Assembly (NCBI RefSeq): GCF_004151105.1
Contig: NZ_PHRF01000016.1
Span: 124,001 to 188,000 of the forward strand
Reading direction: 5' to 3'
Length of the DNA: 64,000 bases
From: Streptomyces sp. L-9-10
Lineage (GTDB): Bacteria > Actinomycetota > Actinomycetes > Streptomycetales > Streptomycetaceae
The notes under the pieces are model-generated. The model had not been told where the DNA came from. It did no database searches and worked only from the letters and a program-made list of their open reading frames with translations. A program made the translations under genes and the position numbers. Positions within the stretch are counted from its first letter, which is position 1. Each line of letters begins with the position of its first letter. Shown here one piece after another: positions 23,472-31,753 of the stretch.

Positions 23472-25190
23472 TCAGACCCAGGTGTCGAGCCACATCCGGT
23501 TGCGCCACGAGTCCAGCGGGATCGCCGTCCCCGTGTACAGCGGCCAGAAGTAGATGAAGTTCCAGATGATCAGCAGGACCAGCACCCCGGCACCGACCGC
23601 GCCGATCGTCCTGCGTCTCTCGTCGGAGCCCGCGGGCCCCACGATCGCGCCGATCATCATCGCCACCGCGAGACAGAGGAACGGGACGAACACGACCGCG
23701 TAGAAGAGGAAGATCGTCCGCTCCTGGTACAGGAACCAGGGCACCCAGCCCGCCGCCACCGCGCAGGCGATCGCGCCCGCGCGCCAGTCGCGGCGGAAGA
23801 ACCAGCGGTACAGGACGTAGCAGAGCGCGAAGGCCCCCGCCCACCACAGCAGCGGGGTGCCGATCGCCAGCACCTCGCGGGCGCATTTGCCGGCCGTGGA
23901 CGCCGGGCAGCCGTCGGTGCCGGCCTCCGGGTCCTCGTAGAAGTACGAGACCGGACGGCCCAGGACGATCCAGCTCCACGGGTTCGACTGGTAGGTGTGG
24001 CCCGACGTCAGATTGACGTGGAAGCTGTAGACCTCGTTCTCGTAGTGCCAGAGGCTGCGCAGCCAGTCCGGCAGCCAGGTCCAGGAGCCGCCCTTGCCCG
24101 CCGTCTCGGCCCAGTTCCTGAAGTAGCCCTTGTCGCTGACGATCCAGCCGGTCCACGAGGCGATGTACGTGAGGATCGCGACCGGGACCGTCGAGAAGAA
24201 GGCCGGCAGCAGATCGCGCCGGAACACCCCCCAGAACGGGCCTCCGCCCGCCGTCCGGCGCGCGCCCAGGTCCCACACCACGCACATGATCCCGAAGGCG
24301 GCCAGGATGTAGAGCCCGTTCCACTTCGTCGCGAACGCCAGGCCCAGCATCAGTCCTGCCGCGATCCGCCACGGCCGGAGGCCGAGCCGCAGGTTCTCCG
24401 CGACCTCGCGGTCAGGGCGCAGTACGCCCTCCTCGTCCACCGGGAGCGCCGCCGCCAGTCTCCGCCGTGCCCAGTCGCGGTCGATCAGCAGACAGCCGAA
24501 GGCGGCCAGTACGAAGAACATCAGCACGAGGTCGAGCAGGGCCGTGCGGCTCATCACGAAGTGCAGGCCGTCCACCGCGAGCAGCGCGCCCGCCAGGCAC
24601 CCCAGGAACGTGGAACGGAACAGCCGCCGCCCGATCCGGCACAGCATCAGCACCGAGAGCGTGCCGAGCACCGCCACCATGAAGCGCCAGCCGAAGGGGT
24701 CGAACCCGAAGAAGTGCTCGCCGAGGCCGATGACCCACTTGCCCACCGGCGGATGCACCACATAGCCGGGATCACTGGGCACCGGGACCGAGGACGGATC
24801 CTTCAGGATCGACTTGTCGATGTCCTTGGGCCAGCTGCCCTCGTACCCCTGGTTGATGAGCGCCCAGGCGTCCTTCGCGTAGTACGTCTCATCGAATATC
24901 ACCGCCTTGGGGCTGCCCAGGTTCCAGAACCGCAGCACCCCGGCGACCAGCGCCACGAGCAGCGGCCCGCCCCACGCGGACCAGCGGATCATCCGGTCCG
25001 CGAGCCGGGGAGGCACGCCGAGCACGGCCCACAGCCGCTCCGAGGGCCGGGTGTACGGCGGCACCAGCCGCTCGCGCAGCCCGGTCACCGGCCGGGGCAC
25101 ATGGCCGAATCGGCGCAGCCGCTGAGGCCATGAGGGCGGCTTGTCGCCGGCGTCGTGCCCGTGGAGGGCTTCTGGCGCAGTACTGGTCAC
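23472..25190 (-). CDS. pmt: dolichyl-phosphate-mannose protein O-mannosyltransferase
   Basis: A 572-residue polytopic protein of the GT39/PMT family. The catalytic Asp-Glu of the first external loop is in FDETYYAKDAWA, followed by HPPVGKWVIGLGE, both diagnostic. About ten membrane helices follow, and a C-terminal PMT_4TMC-type block is recognisable (YRWFFRRDW, FLYQERTIFLFYAVVFVPF). It transfers mannose from polyprenyl-phosphate-mannose to Ser/Thr of exported proteins; in Streptomyces Pmt is needed for glycoprotein formation and phage receptor function. The ATG at 25190 gives the usual long cytoplasmic N-terminus. It is divergent from rsmI with only a 53-bp gap. Confidence 0.93.
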   Translation of the reverse strand: MTSTAPEALHGHDAGDKPPSWPQRLRRFGHVPRPVTGLRERLVPPYTRPSERLWAVLGVPPRLADRMIRWSAWGGPLLVALVAGVLRFWNLGSPKAVIFDETYYAKDAWALINQGYEGSWPKDIDKSILKDPSSVPVPSDPGYVVHPPVGKWVIGLGEHFFGFDPFGWRFMVAVLGTLSVLMLCRIGRRLFRSTFLGCLAGALLAVDGLHFVMSRTALLDLVLMFFVLAAFGCLLIDRDWARRRLAAALPVDEEGVLRPDREVAENLRLGLRPWRIAAGLMLGLAFATKWNGLYILAAFGIMCVVWDLGARRTAGGGPFWGVFRRDLLPAFFSTVPVAILTYIASWTGWIVSDKGYFRNWAETAGKGGSWTWLPDWLRSLWHYENEVYSFHVNLTSGHTYQSNPWSWIVLGRPVSYFYEDPEAGTDGCPASTAGKCAREVLAIGTPLLWWAGAFALCYVLYRWFFRRDWRAGAIACAVAAGWVPWFLYQERTIFLFYAVVFVPFLCLAVAMMIGAIVGPAGSDERRRTIGAVGAGVLVLLIIWNFIYFWPLYTGTAIPLDSWRNRMWLDTWV

Positions 25191-25243
25191 CGCGCCATCG
25201 TAGGGAACGCCGCTGTGCGTGGGGCGCCTCGCGCCCTGCGAGG

Positions 25244-26146
25244 ATGGCGGATGTGATTGGAACGCTGGTACTCGCAGGGACGCCCATCGGTGATGTCACG
25301 GACGCGCCGCCCCGGCTCTCCACCGAGCTGGAGACCGCCGATGTGATCGCCGCGGAGGACACGCGGCGGCTGCGCAGGCTCACCCAGGCGCTCGGGGTGC
25401 GGACCCGCGGCCGGGTCGTGTCGTACTTCGAGGGCAATGAGTCCGCGCGCACGCCGGAGCTGGTCGAGGCGCTGACGGGCGGGGCGCGGGTGCTGCTCGT
25501 CACGGACGCGGGCATGCCGTCCGTCTCCGACCCCGGCTACCGGCTGGTGGCGGCTGCCGTCGAACGGGACATCAAGGTCACGGCCGTGCCGGGCCCGTCG
25601 GCCGTACTGACCGCGCTGGCGCTCTCCGGGCTGCCGGTGGACCGTTTCTGCTTCGAGGGTTTCCTGCCCCGCAAGGCGGGCGAACGGCTCGGCCGGCTGC
25701 GGGAGGCCGCGGACGAGCGGCGCACGCTCGTCTACTTCGAGGCGCCGCACCGCCTGGACGACACCCTCGCCGCGATGGCCGAGGTCTTCGGCGCCGACCG
25801 CAGGGCGGCCGTCTGCCGCGAACTGACCAAGACGTACGAAGAGGTGCGGCGCGGCGGGCTCGGCGAGCTGGCGGCCTGGGCGGCCGAGGGCGTACGGGGA
25901 GAGATCACCGTGGTCGTGGAGGGCGCCCCGGAGCCGGTGCCCGGCGATCTGGAGCCGGAGGAGCTGGTGCGGCGGGTGCGGGTGCGGGAGGAGGCGGGGG
26001 AGCGGCGCAAGGAGGCGATCGCCGCCGTCGCCGCCGAGGCGGGCCTGCCCAAGCGCGAGGTGTTCGACGCGGTGGTCGCGGCGAAGAACGCGGCGCGCGC
26101 GGCCCCCGGCACGGGGCCGGGGGCCGCGCGGACGGCAAAGGAATAG
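25244..26146 (+). CDS. rsmI: 16S rRNA (cytidine1402-2'-O)-methyltransferase RsmI
   Basis: A 300-residue tetrapyrrole-methylase-fold enzyme. It opens with VIGTLVLAGTPIGD and IAAEDTRRLRRL, and has VSYFEGNE, VTDAGMPSVSDPGYRLV and PGPSAVLTAL, all signature segments of RsmI. It 2'-O-methylates C1402 of 16S rRNA in the decoding centre. The ATG at 25244 sits only 1 nt after GAGG, while the in-frame GTG at 25253 has 9-nt spacing and may be the real start. The 3' end of the coding region doubles as a 15-bp hairpin. Confidence 0.92.
   Translation: MADVIGTLVLAGTPIGDVTDAPPRLSTELETADVIAAEDTRRLRRLTQALGVRTRGRVVSYFEGNESARTPELVEALTGGARVLLVTDAGMPSVSDPGYRLVAAAVERDIKVTAVPGPSAVLTALALSGLPVDRFCFEGFLPRKAGERLGRLREAADERRTLVYFEAPHRLDDTLAAMAEVFGADRRAAVCRELTKTYEEVRRGGLGELAAWAAEGVRGEITVVVEGAPEPVPGDLEPEELVRRVRVREEAGERRKEAIAAVAAEAGLPKREVFDAVVAAKNAARAAPGTGPGAARTAKE
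26096..26130 (+). terminator. hairpin within the rsmI 3' coding end
   Basis: CGCGCGGCCCCCGGC (26096-26110) pairs perfectly with GCCGGGGGCCGCGCG (26116-26130) around a 5-nt loop. It encodes the AARAAPGTGPGAAR tail of RsmI and ends 16 bases before the end of the stop codon, so it could act as an embedded terminator. Confidence 0.55.
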
Positions 26147-26278
26147 CGTGAAATGCAAAGCGCAGACCGTGTGCCGGGCTCTTTGGGCATGAGAAGGCCA
26201 AGACCAATCCATTAATCGACAGGCCTGATGCGCTCCCGCTGTCAAAGGCGTCCACTTGGTCAGTGGAGAGGAGCTGGC

Positions 26279-26731
26279 ATGAGTGAGATCACGGGTACAG
26301 CCGCTGCCCACGAGGCATATGCCTTTTGTTGTATGCGTTGTGGGCACGGCTGGGAGCAGGCGTACGACATAGAGCACCACGTCGACGGCTCGGGCCACAA
26401 TTTCGTCGTCTACAAGTCCGAGGGTGTGCGGGTGGCTTCCCCGCTGTCCAGCCCGAATTGCGTCAACTGCGGGGGGCACGTCGTCCGCATCATGCGTTCC
26501 GGCCAGGTCTCGTCGGTACGGGCGCTCATGGCGGAGCAGCACCACCCGGCGAAGGGCAAGCGCGGGGCGGCGGGCAAGGGGATACCGGCGCAGGCGGGCG
26601 AGGAGATAACCGACGGCGCCGGCGGTGCCACCGGGGCCGCCCCGTCGGGGGAGGGCGGGGCGACCGGGAGGCAGCACCACTGGCACCTCTCCGATCTCCT
26701 GCACCCCTTCCAGCACCACCACCGCACCTGA
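26279..26731 (+). CDS. putative zinc-ribbon protein, unknown function
   Basis: A 150-residue soluble protein starting MSEITGTAAAHEAYAF with AGGAG 6 nt upstream. CCMRCGHGW and, about 45 residues later, NCVNCGGHV form a four-Cys zinc-ribbon-like pair; between them are an EHHVDGSGH stretch and VYKSEG. The C-terminal third is low complexity and His-rich (HHWHLSDLLHPFQHHHRT). It lies between rsmI and tatD, is preceded by an AT-rich promoter-like spacer, and is common in Streptomyces as an uncharacterised gene. A role in RNA or ribosome work is only guessed from neighbours. Confidence 0.75.
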   Translation: MSEITGTAAAHEAYAFCCMRCGHGWEQAYDIEHHVDGSGHNFVVYKSEGVRVASPLSSPNCVNCGGHVVRIMRSGQVSSVRALMAEQHHPAKGKRGAAGKGIPAQAGEEITDGAGGATGAAPSGEGGATGRQHHWHLSDLLHPFQHHHRT

Positions 26732-26805
26732 CGCACCGCGCGGCGACGAGTCGCCTGTACCACCGCGTGTGACCGGCCGGGCGCGGCCCTCGTAGGATCG
26801 CGCCC

Positions 26806-27675
26806 ATGAGTGCGAAACAAGCCCCGCCACCGCTGCCCGAGCCCCTTCGGGTCCCGGTCGCGGACGCGCACACCCACCTGGACATGCAGGACGGCACGGT
26901 CGAGGACGGTCTCGCCAGGGCCGCTTCGGTCGGTGTGACGACCGTGGTCCAGGTGGGGTGCGACATCAAGGGCTCGCGCTGGGCCGCGGAGACGGCGGCG
27001 GCGTACGAGAACGTCCACGCGGCGGTCGCGCTGCACCCCAACGAGGCGCCCCGGATCGTGCACGGCGACCCCGACGGCTGGTCGCGGCAGGGGGCCCGCG
27101 AGGGCGGCGGCGACCAGGCGCTGGACGACGCGCTGGCCGAGATCGACCGGCTGGCCGCGCTGGAGCGGGTACGGGCCGTGGGCGAGACGGGGCTCGACCA
27201 CTTCCGCACGGGCCCCGAGGGCATGGCCGCCCAGGAGCGCTCCTTCCGCGCCCATATCGAGATCGCCAAACGCCACGGCAAGGCGCTCATGATCCATGAT
27301 CGCGAGGCGCACGCCGATGTGCTGCGCATCCTCGCGGAAGAAGGCGCTCCGGAACGCACGGTGTTCCATTGTTATTCCGGTGACGCGGAAATGGCCGAGG
27401 TATGTGCGGCGGCCGGGTATTACATGTCTTTCGCGGGCAATGTCACATTCAAAAACGCTCAGCCGTTGCGTGACGCGCTCACAGTAGCGCCATTGGAGCT
27501 TGTTCTCGTCGAGACGGATGCGCCCTTTCTCACGCCGGCGCCCTATCGCGGCCGGCCCAATGCGCCTTATCTCATTCCGGTGACGCTGCGGGCGATGGCG
27601 GAGGTGCGGGGGATCGGTGAGGATGCCATGGCCGAGGCGATTTCCGGCAATACGGCGCGGGCGTTCGGTTACTGA
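26806..27675 (+). CDS. tatD: TatD family metal-dependent hydrolase
   Basis: A 289-residue TIM-barrel hydrolase. The first metal motif is VADAHTHLD, followed by AVALHPNEAP, VGETGLDHFRT (bridging Glu), MIHDREAH, VFHCYSGD and the final metal Asp in VETDAPFL. All expected ligands are present. TatD enzymes are 3'-5' exonucleases or D-aminoacyl-tRNA-type hydrolases. Codons 27280-27500 are noticeably less GC-biased than the rest. The order tatD-rpfB-ksgA-ispE is the same as in mycobacteria, which supports the call. Confidence 0.92.
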   Translation: MSAKQAPPPLPEPLRVPVADAHTHLDMQDGTVEDGLARAASVGVTTVVQVGCDIKGSRWAAETAAAYENVHAAVALHPNEAPRIVHGDPDGWSRQGAREGGGDQALDDALAEIDRLAALERVRAVGETGLDHFRTGPEGMAAQERSFRAHIEIAKRHGKALMIHDREAHADVLRILAEEGAPERTVFHCYSGDAEMAEVCAAAGYYMSFAGNVTFKNAQPLRDALTVAPLELVLVETDAPFLTPAPYRGRPNAPYLIPVTLRAMAEVRGIGEDAMAEAISGNTARAFGY

Positions 27676-27843
27676 CGCATAACGGTCCGGAGGGTGTCGG
27701 TGGAGAGGGCAGGGTAGCGTCGGCACGCTGCGTAGTCGAGTCGCTTTGGAGAGTGACGACGGCTCCATTAGTCTCCGGGGGCACCGCGGTCGTGGGCGTC
27801 CGGGCCGTGGTGGACCGGACCGGACCGGATGCCGTGGAGCGTC

Positions 27844-29223
27844 GTGAGCAATGCGCAGGGCAGTCACCGTGCCGTACGGGGCGGGTTCGGCCGCCGTAAA
27901 CCCGCCCCCTCCGATGTCGCGCCGTCCGATGTCCCGACGTCCGGGGGCGCGGCATCGGAGTTCGCGCCGACCGGGAGCGCGACGGCAGGAGGTGCCCCGA
28001 CGTCGGGAGTCGTCCCGGCACCCCGAGCCGTTCTGTCCGAGGTCTCCCGGCCCGAGGTCTCCCGGCCCGAGGCCGCTCCGCCCGAGGTCGCTCCGCCCAA
28101 GGTCTCCCTGCCCAGGCCCGCCGCGTCGCCCGAGGCGCTGCGCCGGCTCGTCCCGCAGGCGCTCGTCGTCGCCTTCCTCGCCGGTGGCACCTCGGCGTTC
28201 GTCGTCCACGACAAGGCCGTGAAACTCACCGTCGACGGTGGCGGGCCGCGCACCCTGCACACCTTCGCCGGAGAGGTGGAGGAACTGCTCGCGCACGAGG
28301 GCGTGTCGGTCGGCGCGCACGACATCGTCGCCCCGGCGCCCGGCGCGGAGCTCGCCAACGGTGACGACGTCGTCGTCCGCTACGGGCGGCCCGTACTCCT
28401 CACCCTCGACGGACACCGGCGCCAGGTGTGGACGACGGCCCGCACCGTCGAGGGCGCGCTGCGCCGGCTCGGGGTGCGCGCGGAGGGCGCGTTCCTCTCC
28501 GTCTCGCGCTCCGCCGCGATCTCCCGTTCCGGACTCGCCCTGGACGTACGGACCGAGCGCACCGTCACGTTCATGGCGGACGGCCGCGAGCACACGATCC
28601 GTACCAACGCGGCGACCGTCGCCGAGGCCCTGGCGCGGGCCGGCCTCGCGCTGCACGGGCAGGACACCACGTCCGTACCGCCGGACACCTTCCCGCGCGA
28701 CGGCTCGACGATCACCGTCATGCGGATCACCGCGGGTGAGCGGGTACGCGACGAGCCCATCCCGTACGACACCGTACGGACCGGGGACCCCGGCCTCTTC
28801 CGGGGAACCGAGGTCGTCGACCAGCAGGGCAGGCCGGGCGCGCGCCGGGTCACGTACGCCCTGCGCACGGTCAACGGCGTCAAGGAGAAGCCGCGGAAGA
28901 TCCACGAAGAGGTGGTGCGCCGTGCGGTCACCCAGCGGGTGAGGGTGGGGACGAAGACGGCGCCGGCCTCCGTGTCGGGCGCGGACGGGCTCAACTGGGC
29001 CGGGCTCGCCGCCTGCGAGTCGGGGGGCCGCCCGGGGGCCGTCGACGCGTCGGGGAACTACGGCGGGCTGTACCAGTTCGACACCGGCACCTGGCACGCC
29101 CTCGGCGGCGGCGGACGCCCGCAGGACGCACCGGCCGCGGAACAGACGTACCGCGCGAAGAAGCTCTACGTGCAGCGGGGGGCGAGCCCCTGGCCCCACT
29201 GCGGCCGTAGGCTGACCGGGTGA
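27844..29223 (+). CDS. rpfB: resuscitation-promoting factor RpfB
   Basis: About 459 residues. A cytoplasmic N-terminus of ~95 residues contains tandem [18 protein letters not shown] units; then a membrane anchor ([18 protein letters not shown]), three DUF348 repeats, a G5 domain and a C-terminal lysozyme-like Rpf domain whose catalytic Glu is in AACESGG, with the [18 protein letters not shown] signature. It cleaves peptidoglycan during spore germination and growth. The start is either GTG 27844 or ATG 27829. The stop overlaps ksgA by 4 nt. Domain order equals M. tuberculosis RpfB. I see no c-di-AMP (ydaO) riboswitch in the 150-bp leader. Confidence 0.92.
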   Translation: MSNAQGSHRAVRGGFGRRKPAPSDVAPSDVPTSGGAASEFAPTGSATAGGAPTSGVVPAPRAVLSEVSRPEVSRPEAAPPEVAPPKVSLPRPAASPEALRRLVPQALVVAFLAGGTSAFVVHDKAVKLTVDGGGPRTLHTFAGEVEELLAHEGVSVGAHDIVAPAPGAELANGDDVVVRYGRPVLLTLDGHRRQVWTTARTVEGALRRLGVRAEGAFLSVSRSAAISRSGLALDVRTERTVTFMADGREHTIRTNAATVAEALARAGLALHGQDTTSVPPDTFPRDGSTITVMRITAGERVRDEPIPYDTVRTGDPGLFRGTEVVDQQGRPGARRVTYALRTVNGVKEKPRKIHEEVVRRAVTQRVRVGTKTAPASVSGADGLNWAGLAACESGGRPGAVDASGNYGGLYQFDTGTWHALGGGGRPQDAPAAEQTYRAKKLYVQRGASPWPHCGRRLTG

Positions 29224-30227
29224 GCACCACTGAGCCCGATGCCCCTGAGCCCCACGCCGCTGAGCCCGACGCCCCGGATGCCCCTGATGGCGCTGACGCC
29301 GCCGATGCCCTTGATGGCGCTGACTCCGCTGACTCCGCTCGCGCCCCTGGTGGCCTCAGCGGCCTCGGTGGCCATGATGGCCTCCTGGGCCCGGCGGACA
29401 TCCGCGATCTGGCCGCGGCGCTGGGCGTACGCCCGACCAAACAGCGCGGACAGAACTTCGTCATCGACGCCAACACCGTCCGCAGGATCGTCCGCACCGC
29501 CGAGGTGCGCCCGGACGATGTCGTCGTGGAGATCGGCCCCGGGCTCGGCTCGCTGACGCTGGCGCTGCTGGAGGCGGCGGACCGCGTGACGGCCGTGGAG
29601 ATCGACGACGTCCTGGCGGGCGCGCTGCCCGCGACGATCGAGGCGAGGATGCCGGCGCGCGCGGGGCGCTTCTCGCTCGTGCACTCCGACGCGATGCGGG
29701 TCCGGGAACTGCCGGGCCCGGCGCCGACCGCGCTGGTCGCGAACCTTCCGTACAACGTGGCCGTGCCCGTCCTGCTGCACATGCTGGAGCGCTTCCCGAC
29801 GATCGAGCGGACGCTGGTGATGGTGCAGGCGGAGGTCGCCGACCGGCTGGCCGCCGCGCCGGGCAACAAGGTGTACGGGGTGCCGTCCGTGAAGGCCAAC
29901 TGGTACGCGGACGTCAAGCGGGCCGGCGCCATCGGCCGTACCGTCTTCTGGCCCGCGCCCAATGTGGACTCGGGCCTGGTCTCGCTGGTGCGCAGGGCCG
30001 AGCCGGTGAAGACGACGGCCTCCAGGACCGAGGTCTTCGCGGTCGTCGACGCGGCCTTCGCGCAGCGCCGCAAGACGCTGCGCGCGGCGCTGGCCGGCTG
30101 GGCGGGTTCGGCCCCGGCGGCGGAGGCGGCGCTGGTCGCGGCGGGCGTCTCGCCGCAGGCGCGCGGTGAGGCACTGACAGTCGAGGAATTCGCGCGGATC
30201 GCGGAGTCGAAGGGGGCGGGCGCGTGA
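29220..30227 (+). CDS. rsmA: 16S rRNA dimethyladenosine transferase KsgA/RsmA
   Basis: 335 residues. The catalytic core starts at about residue 55 ([24 protein letters not shown]) and has motif [13 protein letters not shown], motif [13 protein letters not shown] and a C-terminal helical domain. It dimethylates two adjacent adenines near the 3' end of 16S rRNA. The first ~50 residues are an unusual Pro/Asp/Ala/Gly repeat (units like DAPD, DGAD, DSAD), absent from most KsgA. GTG overlaps the rpfB stop (GTGA) and the end overlaps ispE by 4 nt, so the three genes are coupled. Confidence 0.94.
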   Translation: MSTTEPDAPEPHAAEPDAPDAPDGADAADALDGADSADSARAPGGLSGLGGHDGLLGPADIRDLAAALGVRPTKQRGQNFVIDANTVRRIVRTAEVRPDDVVVEIGPGLGSLTLALLEAADRVTAVEIDDVLAGALPATIEARMPARAGRFSLVHSDAMRVRELPGPAPTALVANLPYNVAVPVLLHMLERFPTIERTLVMVQAEVADRLAAAPGNKVYGVPSVKANWYADVKRAGAIGRTVFWPAPNVDSGLVSLVRRAEPVKTTASRTEVFAVVDAAFAQRRKTLRAALAGWAGSAPAAEAALVAAGVSPQARGEALTVEEFARIAESKGAGA

Positions 30228-31240
30228 GCGTCAGCGGAGGGGCAGCAGGGGCAGCAGGAGCGGCAGGGGTGGCGGAGGCAGCCGGGGCAGCGGGGGCAGC
30301 GGAGGCAGTCGGGGCAGCGGGGGCAGCGGGGGCGCGCGTACGCGTACGAGTGCCCGCGAAGGTGAACGTGCAACTGGCGGTGGGCGCGGCCCGCCCCGAC
30401 GGCTTCCACGACCTGGCGAACGTCTTCCTCGCCGTGGGCCTGTACGACGAGATCACGGTCACCCCGGCCGACGAACTGCGGATCACCTGCACGGGCCCGG
30501 ACGCGGCGCAGGTCCCCCTCGACCGCACCAACCTCGCTGCCCGCGCGGCGCTGGCACTGGCGGAACGACATGGCATCGACCCGCGCGTCCATATCCATAT
30601 CGCCAAGGACATCCCCGTCGCGGGCGGCATGGCGGGCGGCAGCGCGGACGGCGCGGGCGCCCTGCTGGCCTGTGACGCCCTCTGGTCGCTGGGCTCCTCG
30701 CGGGACGAACTCCTCGCCATCTGCGCCGAGTTGGGCAGTGATGTGCCGTTCAGCCTGATCGGCGGGGCGGCGCTGGGCACCGGGCGGGGCGAACAGCTCA
30801 CGCCCCTGGAGGTCGGCGGCTCCTTCCACTGGGTGTTCGCGGTCGCCGACGGCGGTCTGTCCACGCCGACGGTGTTCCGCGAGTTCGACCGCCAGACGGA
30901 GGGGACCCCCGTCCCCGCCCCGTCCGCCGACCCGTCCCTGCTCGCCGCCCTCCGCGCGGGCGACGCCACCGCCCTGGCCGCCGCGCTGTCCAACGACCTC
31001 CAGCCCGCGGCCCTCACGCTGCGCCCCTCTCTCGCCGACACCCTCACCGCGGGCAGGACAGCGGGCGCCCTCGCGGCCCTGGTCTCGGGCTCGGGCCCGA
31101 CGACGGCCTTCCTGACGAAGGACGCGGACACGGCGGAGGAGGTGTCCCGGGCGCTGCTCGCCTCGGGCACCTGCCGCACGACCCGGGTGGCCCCGTCCCC
31201 GGCGCGGGGCGCGACGGTGGTGGAGCGGGCGGGCGCCTGA
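30224..31240 (+). CDS. ispE: 4-diphosphocytidyl-2-C-methyl-D-erythritol kinase IspE
   Basis: A 338-residue GHMP kinase of the MEP isoprenoid pathway. Substrate motif [17 protein letters not shown]-binding [17 protein letters not shown] and the late [11 protein letters not shown] are in place; it phosphorylates the 2-hydroxyl of CDP-ME. Residues ~5-37 are almost only Gly and Ala (with a few Val and Glu), encoded by a repeating GGGGCAGCG-type unit (30233-30336), an extension not needed for the fold. The GTG overlaps the ksgA stop. The true start could be downstream, but no good ribosome site is visible in the repeat. Confidence 0.93.
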   Translation: MSVSGGAAGAAGAAGVAEAAGAAGAAEAVGAAGAAGARVRVRVPAKVNVQLAVGAARPDGFHDLANVFLAVGLYDEITVTPADELRITCTGPDAAQVPLDRTNLAARAALALAERHGIDPRVHIHIAKDIPVAGGMAGGSADGAGALLACDALWSLGSSRDELLAICAELGSDVPFSLIGGAALGTGRGEQLTPLEVGGSFHWVFAVADGGLSTPTVFREFDRQTEGTPVPAPSADPSLLAALRAGDATALAAALSNDLQPAALTLRPSLADTLTAGRTAGALAALVSGSGPTTAFLTKDADTAEEVSRALLASGTCRTTRVAPSPARGATVVERAGA

Positions 31241-31342
31241 CGTCGGAGCGTCGGCACCGGAGTGAAAACGGCTCACTGTACGTGGACTTGACCAGCACCT
31301 ACTGTGATGCGGCACACCGCGCTTTCACGGAGGGCTACGCGT

Positions 31343-31753
31343 ATGGAACCGGAGCTGGCCGCTTTGGCGGGCACCGCGGGAACAACACTTGTGACCTTGC
31401 TGGCGACCGATACCTGGCAGAGCATGAGAGAGGGGTTACTGCTGCTCTGGCGACGGGCACGGCCCGACCGGGCGCAGGCCATCGCCGGCGAACTCGACTC
31501 GTCCCGGGACGAACTGCTCGTCGCCCAGGCATCGGGTGACCGGGAGACCGAGGCGGAGATCCGGGCGGAGTGGCAGGGCCGGGTGCGGCGGTTGCTGACC
31601 GCGCATCCCGAACTGGCCGAGGATCTGAGCGCGCTCCTGGCCGAACTGGCCCCGGGTGCCGGCGCCCAGCCAGTCCCGACCCAGCAGGCCATTGCCTCCG
31701 GCGAGGCACGGATCTACCAGGCCGGCCGTGACCTCCGCCTCGATCAGCGGTGA
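31343..31753 (+). CDS. small partner protein of STAND ATPase
   Basis: 136 residues. The N-terminus MEPELAALAGTAGTTLVTLL is weakly hydrophobic, followed by two amphipathic helices (MREGLLLLWRRARPDRAQAI; ETEAEIRAEWQGRVRRLL) and a tail EARIYQAGRDLRLDQR. That tail shares the pattern G/A-R-[IV]-Y-Q-A-x-x-D with the start of the next protein (GRVYQASGDQHI). GGAGGG is 9 nt upstream of the ATG. A TTA codon at 31436-31438 implies bldA-dependent translation. It overlaps the STAND gene by 4 nt (GTGA). Probably an effector-associated or adaptor subunit; no enzymatic motif is visible. Confidence 0.7.
   Translation: MEPELAALAGTAGTTLVTLLATDTWQSMREGLLLLWRRARPDRAQAIAGELDSSRDELLVAQASGDRETEAEIRAEWQGRVRRLLTAHPELAEDLSALLAELAPGAGAQPVPTQQAIASGEARIYQAGRDLRLDQR

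Noticed and set aside
27676..27843. c-di-AMP (ydaO) riboswitch before rpfB
   Set aside because: Some Streptomyces rpf genes have one, but the conserved motifs are not visible in this short leader.
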